From: Strongylocentrotus purpuratus
Taxonomy: Eukaryota; Echinodermata; Echinoidea; Camarodonta; Strongylocentrotidae
Assembly: GCF_000002235.5 (NCBI RefSeq)
Contig: NW_022145604.1
Span: 29,543,357 to 29,607,356 of the forward strand
Direction: 5' to 3'
DNA length: 64,000 nucleotides
Position numbers and translations under genes: made by a program. How positions within the stretch are numbered: position 1 is the stretch's first letter; the number at the start of each line of letters is the position of its first letter. Below the pieces are notes generated by a model. That model searched no databases, was not told the origin of the DNA, and was given only the letters and a program-made list of their open reading frames with translations. Below are positions 12,141 to 21,220 of this stretch, in pieces.

Positions 12141-12400
12141 GGTGGGGCTGGTCCGAGAATGGTCAGCAAGTCGCACAAGCTTTCCCGCGCCAAACCATCC
12201 TCCGTTGCTGCCAGAGTAGCTCTGCGGTTTATTTCTGCAGACTTTCCACGTCCTTCGTATGCATTTTCTGATGAAGAGAATGTCTGTTCCTTCTTGCAAA
12301 TGGAGCAGCGAAGGACCATGGCGCAGTTCAACCCATTCCTCTTTGACAAATTCTCCAGAGGAATGAGATGCCATGTAAAAGATATCCAAAACGCTTTATG
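12141..12400 (-). mobile_element. Possible Mutator-like (MULE) transposase fragment
   Basis: The minus-strand reading contains CSICKKEQTF followed by INRRATLAATEDGLARESLC and a PPP-like end. This pattern resembles the N-terminal part of the Mutator-like transposase domain often seen in invertebrate genomes (zinc-ribbon CxxC, a V/INRR stretch, then a Met/Leu-Pro-Pro-Pro). It is short and stops at the MITE boundary. The assignment rests on a remembered pattern only, and it could also be another transposon-derived zinc protein. Confidence 0.4.
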
Positions 12401-12552
12401 GAACAGGGAAAATATTTGTGCAAAGCACAATCATCAAATAATAACATAGTGCTAGTTATGACATAGCATATTACACAATTACTCATGGTATCAAGACTAA
12501 ATTCACAAGATTTATTTAGCTCGAGTCAAGATTTCATTTTCGTTGTCTCTAC

Positions 12553-12899
12553 AATCTAGAGTCTAAATTAAGATCCGTATCTTAATTTAGCTGCACGTAG
12601 TTCTTTGTAGGCCTTTTACTGGGTCATGCACATGCACAGCACCTACATCAGTACGAGAATAAACCCAACGGTGGCCTGTACTTATATTACAGCGGCGAAG
12701 AAGAAGAATCAAGAAATTCATTTTATATTCCCAAGCCCAACAATCAGGTAAGAACAATGACATGAAGCAAGGTGCAAATATTATATATTGGCAAACTTGC
12801 ACTTTCACAAATACTTGAGAGGGTGTTATTTGGGCGCTAGTTCAGAAGCCTATCCCAAATTTGACCCGTAACGCCGTAGCTTAATTTAGACTCTAGATT
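12553..12899. repeat. Inverted-repeat element with 20-bp perfect ends
   Basis: The left end AATCTAGAGTCTAAATTAAG (12553-12572) is repeated exactly, inverted, at 12880-12899. The 347-bp span encodes nothing recognisable. This looks like a small non-autonomous DNA transposon, but I cannot define a target duplication. Confidence 0.6.
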
Positions 12900-13027
12900 T
12901 TCCCTTTAACAAAATACATTGGTCCGTGTTCTACGTATTCCATTAAACCCCACTGAAATATAAATCCAATTGACTTAAACTTTAAATCTATAAGGGACTA
13001 ACAAAATTAAAGTCTTAGCTTAGACTG

Positions 13028-13081
13028 ATTCTAAATCCAAGGGTTTTGTCACTGTCCCAAGTCCCCCCTTGGATTTAGAAT
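13028..13081. repeat. 16-bp perfect stem-loop
   Basis: ATTCTAAATCCAAGGG at 13028-13043 pairs exactly with CCCTTGGATTTAGAAT at 13066-13081, leaving a 22-nt loop. It lies in a gene-free stretch (12900-13510) where I see nothing else. Confidence 0.7.
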
Positions 13082-13959
13082 AAATTCTTTGGACTTTAAA
13101 ATAAGTCCTAGAAATTAAGAGAGCAGGGTCCAAACCATGTGTATAACTTTAACAAAAGCAAAACTTATACAAAAATGTGTTTAACCCGATTAGGGACAAA
13201 AGATTTAACTAACCCACCATCGGGATTATAATGAGGGGCATTACAAAACACAACAACTGAAAAAAACAACTTTTGTCAGAAGAAATTGGTGAACATTACA
13301 AAAATGTAAGAACTGCTAAAACTGTCCATCGGGAAAGGGTGTTCTACCACCCGGCGCCCCCCCCCCTCCCTGAAGAAAACAACAAAAATGTATATCAACC
13401 TTACGAAACTTTGCTGCTCCATAATTTTTTTGATGTACATTTTTACGATGCCAGATAAAAATGCCGGAGGTGAAAATGTACCTAGCTAATAATACACCTA
13501 CTACTCCTAGTATACAGCGTGAGTCAAAAAAAAGTTTACACCTAGAAAATTGCTAATTATTATTAAAAAAATCATCGACGAACATGAAATTGTTATATAT
13601 CTTATGAAAGAGTGTTTTATCCCAAATCATTTGGTACCATTTTTGTGTGGTATGTGTTCACGCTTGGATGAACAGTAGGCATTGTTTGCGAGAGTGCAAA
13701 AATCGACTTGCGCCAAAGTTGCTTATGTGATGTTTGAATAAAACAATTGGGATTTGGGTATTAATTCGGTCTTTGCAAATCCAAATAACATTCCTAACAA
13801 ACTTAATCATGCCACACATATCAAATATCGAATATCAAATATCAACGAACATTTGTGCGCGTGTGTGTGGGCAGGGGTGTCACCAAAAGGGGGTGTGGGG
13901 GTGCGACACCCCTCCACCTGTCAGGATATTGTCGGTAAAATTGCGCTGCCGTCGGGAAA

Positions 13960-14260
13960 AAAAGAAAAGGGAGATGGAAAAAAAAGAGAGGGAAAGGGAA
14001 AGAAAAGAAAAAAAAGAATAGGAAAAGAAAAGAAAGAAAGGAAAAAAAGGAAAGAAAGGAAAAGAAAGGAAAAGAAAGGAAAGAAAAGAGAAGAAAGAAA
14101 AAGAAAGAGGGAGGAAAGAAAAGAAAGGAAAACAAAGAAAAGGGAAACAAAGAGAAAAAAGAGTTAAAGGGAAACAAAAGAAACTGGGATGAAAGAGAGG
14201 AGAGAGAGGAGAGGTAAGCGCCTGAGAGAGGAGGAGTGGGAGTAAAAGAGAGAAGGGGGT
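13960..14260 (+). repeat. Purine-rich (GAAA/GGAAA) tract
   Basis: Nearly uninterrupted A and G on the plus strand over about 300 bp, with irregular AAAGGAAAG-like units. The apparent reading frames here are low-complexity artefacts. It lies inside the Tc1/mariner-type element. Confidence 0.85.
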
Positions 14261-14539
14261 TGTTGGGTGGAGTCGTCTCGTCGAGGGAGCAAGAAAGACA
14301 TGGTTAAATATGTTGATATGTCGGGTCATCTGTGTCGGTATTCTTACCCGATCCTCGTGTACTATGTCAATGCAGAAGTTTGAAGTCAGTGAGATGTATA
14401 TTGTCGGTCGGCCGACAAGTTTTTTTTTCACTACGAACTGTGACTTTTTATCCGCAGTGACGACTTCAAGAGTGACTACACCTACAATACGTGTATTTTC
14501 TCGAAGTTTCATTTTCACTATAATATCAGTTAAAGAAAT

Positions 14540-15955
14540 CAGAGGTTTAAAATTTCCGGGGAAACTAAATTCAAACAAGGTTTAAGAGTCAACAACGGTA
14601 CGACGAATCGTCTTCCTTTCTCTATATTGTGATATAACGCCCCCCCCCCCCCGAAAAAAAAAAATCCGCGCTTTCCGCGGAAGGGGTAAACTGAATTCAG
14701 ACAATTAGGGCTAATTAAGATTTGAAAACGGTACAACGAATCATCTTCTTTCTCTAATAATTGAATGAAACGCCAAACCCTCCGCGCTTCGCGCGGAAAG
14801 GGGACAACTGAATTCAGATAAAGATTAAGAGTCGAAAACAGCTAGTACACCAAATAGGCCTTATTAAGAGTCGAAAACGGAACAAACGAATCGTCTTCTT
14901 TCTCTAATAATTTAATGAAACGTCAAAGCTTCCGCGCTTTGCGCGAGAGGGGGAAACTGAATTCAGACAATTAGGGCTTATTAAGAGTCGAAAACGGTAC
15001 AACAAATCGTCTTCTTTCTCTTATAATTTAATGAAACGTCAAAGCTTTCGCACTTCGCGCGGGAGGGAGGGAAAACCTCATTTAGACGAGTCAAGAACGG
15101 TACAACGATTCGTCTTCTTTCTCTAATATTTTAAAGAAACGTCAAGGCTTCCGCGCTTAGCGCTAAAGAGGGAAACTGAATTCCGACAATTAGGGCTTAT
15201 TAAGAGTCAAAAACGGTACAACGAATCGTCTTCTTTCTCTAATAATTTAATGAAACGTCAAAGCTTCGCGCTTCGCGCGAGAGGGGGAAATTGAATTCAG
15301 ACAATTAGGGCTTATTAAGAGTCGAAAACGGTACCAGGAATCGTCTTCTTTCTCTAATAATTTAATGAAACGTCAAAACTTCCGCGCTTTGCGCGGGAGG
15401 GTGGGGGAAGCCTCATTTAAACGAGTCGAGAACGGTACAACGATTCGTCTTCTTTCTCTAATATTTTAAGGAAACGTCAAAGCTTCCGCGCTTCGCGCTA
15501 AAGGGGGAAACTGAATTCAGACAGGGCTTATTAAAAGTAAAAAACGGTACCAGGAATCGTCTTCTTTCTCTAATAATTTAATGAAACGTCAAAGCTTCGC
15601 GCTTCGCGCGAGAGGGGGAAATTGAATTCAGACAATTAGGGCTTATTAAGAGTCGAAAACGGTACCAGGAATCGTCTTCTTTCTCTAATAATTTAATGAA
15701 ACGTCAAAACTTCCGCGCTTTGCGCGGGAGGGGGAAGCTTTATTAAGATAAGGATTAAGAGTCGGGCACGGTTCAACGAATCGTCTACTTTCTCTAATAA
15801 TTTAATGAAACGTCAAAACCTCCGCGCTTCGCGCTGAAGCGGGATTACTGAATTCAGATAAGGATTAAGAGTCGAAAACAGTACACCAAATAGGGCTTAT
15901 TAAGAGTCGAAAACGGTACCAACGAATCGCCTTCTTTCTCTAATAATTTAATGAA
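14540..15955. repeat. Main satellite array, about 12 units of 100-145 bp
   Basis: About twelve tandem units share a GAATTCAGA(C/T)AA box, AGGGCTTATTAAGAGTCG, AAAACGGTACAACGAATCG, TCTTCTTTCTCTAATAATTT and a GC-rich hairpin of the form TTCCGCGCTTCGCGCGGAA. The CGTCTTCTTTCTCTAAT box recurs near 14607, 14736, 14887, 15008, 15110, 15227, 15347, 15445, 15557, 15680, 15782 and 15927. A variant unit with CTCATTTA(A/G)ACGAGTC occurs at about 15077 and again at 15411, hinting at a ~334-bp higher-order period. Two smaller blocks of the same unit lie at 7860-8060 and 9375-9760. Confidence 0.9.
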
Positions 15956-16293
15956 ACGATGTCTCCTGTTCATCCAAGCGTGAACACATACCACACAAAA
16001 ATAATACCAAATGATTCGGGATAATACACCCTTTATAAGATATATAATAATTTACTATTCATAGATGATTTTGAAAATAATTAGCAATTTTCTAGGTGTA
16101 AACTTTTTTTTGACTCACACGGTAATTCTCCTGTCACATTACCTCAGTACTTAATAACCCAGCTCGTAGGTTAATTACCCCTACTACCTCTACTTCTATC
16201 ATCCTTGTAGAAGAGTGATGTCGTTCGTTCTTTCGTTCGTGTCTCCTTAGATCAAGATAGTTATGTAAAGTTCCTTCATGAAAAGTAAATTAA

Positions 16294-16525
16294 CTAAATT
16301 AAGTTCTTCCATCGCCCGATTGCTGCAATGGCCGTTGTATTAACAAGGACCAGGTCGTCATCTGTGCAACCCGTTCCGCCGCACTGCAAGATGTGGTCCA
16401 TCGTCTGAGTCTCTCCGCAGTCGCAGAGAGTTCTCCTTCATGGGCATAGCCCCAAGCCATCTTGCCATATTGACCTTACACCGCCCCATTCTCGTCCGCA
16501 TTCGATTTAGGCATTGCCACTCACG
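16294..16525 (-). mobile_element. LINE 3' end (C-terminal cysteine motif)
   Basis: The minus strand encodes the last ~75 residues of a LINE ORF2. NRMRTRMGRCKVNMA leads to a WGYAHEGELCDCGETQTMDH stretch with the CxCxxxQTMxHxLxC zinc-like motif, and the frame ends with a stop at 16294-16296. This tail is common in several non-LTR clades. The rest of the element is not here, so it is 5'-truncated. It abuts a truncated GC-rich MITE at 16555. Confidence 0.75.
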
Positions 16526-16554
16526 TTAAAGAGGGTGACAATTATGATGGCTTG

Positions 16555-16568
16555 CAGGCGCGTACACA

Positions 16569-16616
<48 letters not shown>

Positions 16617-16900
16617 TAAACCCCTACTTTGGAATTTTTATGTGTGTAAACCCTCCCCATCACCCCCTAAAACCCCCCCTCCCCCCCCCCCCCCCCCCCC
16701 CCTTTGGATTTTTTTTTTTTTTTTTTTAATAAAAAAAAAAAAAAAAAAAAATTATTCCCATGGCTGACCTAAATAGGTGACCTTACCCAACGGAGCCAAA
16801 TGTCAAATTTTCAAATTTCGAGACCCCCCCCCCCAAAAAAAAAAAAAAAAATCCAAAGGGGGGGGGAGGGGGGGGGTGTCCTCTTACCCCTTTAGTAAAA
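16555..16900. mobile_element. Truncated hAT-like MITE (same family as 7463-7833)
   Basis: Starts CAGGCGCGTACACAGG followed by a ~43-bp G run. It then shares internal blocks with the copy at 7463-7833 (TGTGTGTAAAC, CATGGCTGACCT, TGTCAAATTTTCAAATTTCG, GTGTCCTCTTACCCC). The right inverted end is missing. Confidence 0.7.
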
Positions 16901-17520
16901 GTTAGTCAACTTTATAGTAAAACAACTTCAATTCAGAAGGAATTCAACTTTGCGCTCTCCGTCTCTCTCGATCTCTAGCTCTGCGCTGCTCCGATATACG
17001 GCATGCACTGCACTGTCATGTCTGAATCATCAAAAGCATAGCGCCATCTTTTGGTAGCAAGCCATAGCAACGAAAATATACGGAGATGGCGAAAATAATT
17101 ATTCTGTCGTGACAATCGACCTTTGAAGTACGTAAGCATTTTTCTTTTTATTATCTGTATTACAGATATCGGACTCATGATTGTGTTTTGATAACATTTC
17201 CTGGTAACCGTACGAATTAAGCTTAAGAGATTAGAGTATGTTTTTCTCAAGCGACTTTTGTTTGTCACGGTCCCACTCGTGTATTTCCGTGTCTTGTAGA
17301 GTAGCCTACTCAGCTCAGTAGTGGACATACTTACTTAGAGTTAGACCTCTAGAATCTAGGTCTACTTTTTTTTTATGGTCAGTTTTTATTCTTTTCTCTC
17401 TTGAAACAAATTATAATCATAGTACAAATTACAATCATCATATGTAACGCTCACTGCAAATGTGATGACATTATAAATCAGTAGACTCTATATTTCTAGA
17501 GACTAGAGTAAAGACTAAAG
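16901..17520. other. No gene seen
   Basis: AT-rich sequence with short CTAGA-containing repeats near 17340-17370 and 17490-17520. I could not recognise coding exons, RNA genes or paired transposon ends here. Confidence 0.5.
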
Positions 17521-18302
17521 AGTAAAGAGGAGCCGGCCGGTAATCGGCCAGCTCCCGTTTTCGGCCGATTGGTTGGATGCAAGGTAAAATCACTCTAAAA
17601 TACATCGCATAATAGCATAACACATATCCCACACATACCATATCATGCCAGAGTCACTGAAGAACCACATTTGCAATGAAAAATATATCCTAAAATATCA
17701 CATTTTAGCGATGTAATCGGCAGTCCCGCTACCCAAATCTGAAAAATCGAGTTTCTTACGCGTGTATGTAAGAAATAGTCTATGGGTACCATAAAATGAG
17801 CTTTATTTCAAGTATTTTTCAGATTTAGAGCCCGATTTTGTGTTAGTCGCAAGCTCAAAAGTATCTCATCGCATGTATTAAATCAATGCAGCCGGACCCT
17901 GCCACGCACACACGATATGTCTGTCTAATTCAGATTCCAACTTCCGATCACCGCTGTGCCCGTCTTCAGCCAGGCGAGCACCAGGGAGCTCCGGCGTGGG
18001 ATACCTGCTCCGCCCGCTTGTGCTGTACATCAGCGCGGAAACGCACGGCGCGCGCGAGCGCTTCCTATTGACTTTGTACATGCGGCCGTAAACTGAAACG
18101 CTCGGCCGATAACTGGCTCCAAAACAGTGAAAATTGAAATGAATATTGTCATGGCAATTCGTGATTTTTTTCTGGGATTCTTTTTTTGTTTAAATAATAA
18201 TAATATTTGCTTCATGATTTGAACAAAAATGATAATAAATAGGAAGTAAAGGGTCCTAAAAATAGGATTTTGTCTTAAGTGGCCGAAAACGGGCTCCTTT
18301 AC
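17521..18302. mobile_element. Inverted-repeat DNA transposon, copy A
   Basis: The left end AGTAAAGAGGAGCCGG and the right end GGCCGAAAACGGGCTCCTTT are inverted relatives, so copy A looks complete at about 780 bp. It encodes nothing obvious. It is about 90% similar to copy B (18550-19260) through position ~18135. From there its last ~90 bp appear in copy B in the opposite orientation. I cannot name the superfamily. Confidence 0.7.
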
Positions 18303-18549
18303 TAAATTTTTGTCTTACAAACGGCTTCAAAAGAAACTTACAAGGTCTAACTTAGACCTAGATCTAGTCTAGAGACTAGACTCTAGTTCCTATAGACTAC
18401 ATCATATTTGAAACAAAAATTCATATTTTCAAAGAAAACATATGCAGTTGTATAATCCAAAAATTTTGTTTTAACACTGTAGCAACTTATACTTCTTTTA
18501 TACTGTTGTCCTGAGAGAAAAGTTTTCTCTTTTTGTTAACCCTACCTAG

Positions 18550-19260
18550 AGTAAAGGAGCCGGTAATCGGCCAGCTCCAGTTTTCGGCCGATTGGTTGGA
18601 TGCAAGGTAAAATCATCTAAAATACATCGCATAAAATAGCATAACACATATCCCACACATACCATACCATGCCAGTGTCACTGAAGGACCACATTTGCAA
18701 TGAAAAATATATCCTAAAATATCACATTTTAGCGATGTAGTCTAATCGGCGGTCCCGCTACCCGAATCTGAAAAATCGAGTATCTTACGCGTGTCTGTAA
18801 GAAATATGGGTGCCATAAAATGAGCTTTATTTCAAGTATTTTTCAGATTTAGAGCCCGATTTTGTGCTAGTCGCAAGCTCCAAAGTATCTCATTGCATGT
18901 ATTAAATCAATGCAGCCGCACACCGCAACGCACACACGATATCTCTGTCTAATTCAGATTCCAATATCCGATCACTGCAGTACTAGTTTTCGGCCTGGCG
19001 AGCTCCGGCGTGGGATATCTGCTCCGCCGGCTAGTGCTATAGATCAGCGCGGAAACGCACGGCGCGTGCATGCGCTTCCTATTGACTTTGTACATGCGGC
19101 CGAAAACTGGTACGCTATGCCGAATACTGACTCCGAAACAGTGAAAATTGAAACGTACATTTTTTGTTCAAATCATGAAGCAAATATTATTATCATTTAA
19201 ACAAAACAAGAATCCTAGAAAAAAATCACGAATTGCCATGATTATAGTTGATGAATATTC
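18550..19260. mobile_element. Inverted-repeat DNA transposon, copy B with inverted tail
   Basis: Begins AGTAAAGGAGCCGGTAATCG like copy A and follows it to about 19150. The tail at 19158-19260 is the reverse complement of copy A's 18138-18228: CAAATCATGAAGCAAATATT here matches AATATTTGCTTCATGATTTG there. Copy B lacks the normal right inverted end. Confidence 0.75.
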
Positions 19261-19640
19261 ATTTTTTCTTTTCGAACATCCAATAGCTACCGTAGCTACC
19301 GTAGCTACCGTAGCTACGGTAGCTATTGGATGTTCGAAAAGAAAAAATGACTTTGTCCTAATTACAGTTATCAAAATTTGATAACTTAGTATTAAATGTA
19401 TAATTTACGGACTTACTTATATGAATTATCCAATTTGTATAACAGTACGTTCATGCACTCAAACATAGGGCTATATGACCCGGCGGCCAAAATATTTCCG
19501 GGTCAACCTACCAAAACATAGCCAAATGGCCAATCAGAGCACTCGTTTCGTGGGAGTTCGTTGGTCAAGCCGGGCTGACTCGTACGTAGCTACTGTAGCT
19601 ATTGGATGTTCGAAAAGAAAAAATGAATATTCATCAACTA
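19245..19640. repeat. Three-arm inverted repeat with GTAGCTACC core
   Basis: An arm containing CTTTTCGAACATCCAATAGC (19245-19290) is followed by short tandem GTAGCTACC repeats. A reverse-complement arm lies at 19319-19350 and a second one at 19595-19640. The outer pair (19245-19290 with 19595-19640) matches over about 46 bp and ends in TAGTTGATGAATATTC. The inner pair makes a near-perfect ~90-bp palindrome. It is probably a small foldback transposon that has partly duplicated one end. Confidence 0.75.
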
Positions 19641-19885
19641 AAACCAAGACGGATAATGTTGACGAGACTTTCTCGGATTAATCATTAATTTAGGATCTAA
19701 ATGAGCAAGCTATCGTAAGTCAAATAAGCTATATATATGTTATTTTAATTTTTATTATAATTGCAGCAGTTATGAGGATGTAAAGAGTGAAAATCTCGTT
19801 GCATACATGTATCTCATTCATCGCGGTCCGGTTCGAACTGAACCATTTGTTTCGTACAGTCCCGTACAGTCCCGATAGGCCATAC

Positions 19886-19970
19886 TTCAGTCTCTATAAT
19901 CGGAGGTCTAGTGGAGCCAGACGTAGTCTCAGTGGAACAACCGACGATTAGAGAGACTGAAGTTTTCGGT
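19886..19970. repeat. Imperfect stem-loop
   Basis: CTTCAGTCTCTATAATCGG near 19887 pairs with CCGACGATTAGAGAGACTGA near 19950. The flanking stretch 19641-19985 holds no gene that I can recognise. Confidence 0.5.
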
Positions 19971-19984
19971 CTAAACCCTACCCT

Positions 19985-21080
19985 ACCCGACCTCTCCCTT
20001 ATCCCCCTCCCCCCCCCCCCCTCTTAACCGGTGGACGACTGGCTCTGGGTTCCAATTGTTTGTCTAATACTCAGGTTTTCCCATTTAGAAAAATGAATAG
20101 TGAGAGTTCCCCTCATTGCTGCCAATTTCCTTTCTTCTACTTTATCCCCTATTATACTATTCTTTATTTCATTAAAAGAGGGTGGTTTTTTAAGTTCTCT
20201 ATTTCTATAAATCAGATATTTAACAAGAATTAAAACATGATTCATTAATTGATATTTTCCTTTATTTCTCTAGCTCCTCTTTCCCATACAAAATTTTCTC
20301 CAAACTACAGTTATGTATTTCAAAGTCTAAAAATCTCGTGCACATTCCCCACACTGATTGTGCAAATTCACAAGTATAGAATAAATGTTTATATGTTTCT
20401 TCATCTTTTTCGCAAAATGAGCATTTAGTCGAGACAAGACCAAAACGGAAGAGGTGATGGTTTGTATATAATATATGATGTATAAGTTTGAACTGAAACT
20501 CTCTTAATCGACTGTTAAGTGTACACTGTCTTAGTCTTAAAAATATGTTTTCTATTTCCTTACAGGAAAAACTATTGTTCCTTCCAATTGTCTCAAAAAC
20601 CAAAGGTTTAAAATCATCTTTCTTTATTAATTGTACATAAATTTGTTTTGATTTTAGATCAGCTATATTAGTTGTTTTCTTCCCCAAAGTGAAATCAGTT
20701 CCAGAATTATTTTTTTCTTCTCCCTTTCTAAAATTATTTTTCCAACAAACTGGTAAACAGGCATAAAAGTGCTTGATCTTTTCAATTTAATTTACTTCAA
20801 CACCTAAATCGATAAAATGCCTGTCACATTTTAGTTTACCATCGTTTTCCAGAATATGTTTTAATTTGTAAATTCCTTTGTCATACAACCTCTTATCGTA
20901 TATACAACTTCCTTTATATCGAATAAGTTTATTATTAAAAATTACCACATCACCAATATCTATACTCCTTTTATGTCTCGTATTCACCCAATCTTCGAAT
21001 AAATCCATATAAAATTGTGGAGCTGTCACTTTTAATAAAATTGGTATATAGTCACATGAAAATATCAAATCTCCACCCAC
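19985..21080 (-). mobile_element. L1/Tx1-like LINE 3' fragment
   Basis: Minus-strand pieces encode the C-terminal third of a LINE ORF2. A segment near 21080-20790 includes MDLFEDWVNTR. A zinc-binding reverse-transcriptase tail (zf-RVT type) at about 20690-20260 has LIHHILYTNHHLFRFGL, CSFCEKDEETYKHLFYTC and a following tryptophan. A last segment ends near 20030. These features fit L1/Tx1-type elements. It is 5'-truncated at a TATTA-rich tract (21095-21120) and interrupted, so it is dead. It ends only about 140 bp before the first recognised DLEC1 coding exon. Confidence 0.72.
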
Positions 21081-21220
21081 GTGTTCAGTGACAAAGTTAT
21101 TATATTATATTATATTATAAAGTTACTCTAATTTCTTTTTTTTTTTAAAATCCAGACTTATCTCTCCAGCTAACGAAGACCTACAAGCTAAAGAAACAAA
21201 GTGGCCACTTCAGATCCACA

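Larger units (their letters stand above)
13515..16122. mobile_element. Tc1/mariner-type non-autonomous element enclosing a satellite
   Basis: Long inverted repeats define both ends. The left arm (13515 to about 13680) begins CAGCGTGAGTC, then a run of A, then GTTTACACCTAGAAAATTG. The right arm (about 15956-16122) is its reverse complement at roughly 85% identity. The element is flanked by TA at 13513-13514 and 16123-16124, the signature target of Tc1/mariner elements. No transposase is present. The interior holds a purine-rich GA/AAAG tract (about 13960-14260) and the main satellite array (14540-15955). Its 2.6-kb length is large for a MITE. The captured array is discussed as a finding. Confidence 0.8.

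Noticed and set aside
12587-12808. Minus-strand 73-residue frame with VYSRTDVGAVHVHDPV
   Set aside because: No family recognised, and it lies inside an inverted-repeat element; not enough support for a gene.
13842-14578. Long minus-strand reading frames rich in Phe, Ser and Leu
   Set aside because: They are translations of the purine-rich tract and satellite DNA, with low-complexity composition and no recognisable domain.
7941-15960. CRISPR-like array, because of regular repeats with hairpins
   Set aside because: Unit length (100-145 bp), lack of unique spacers and the animal context make this a satellite.
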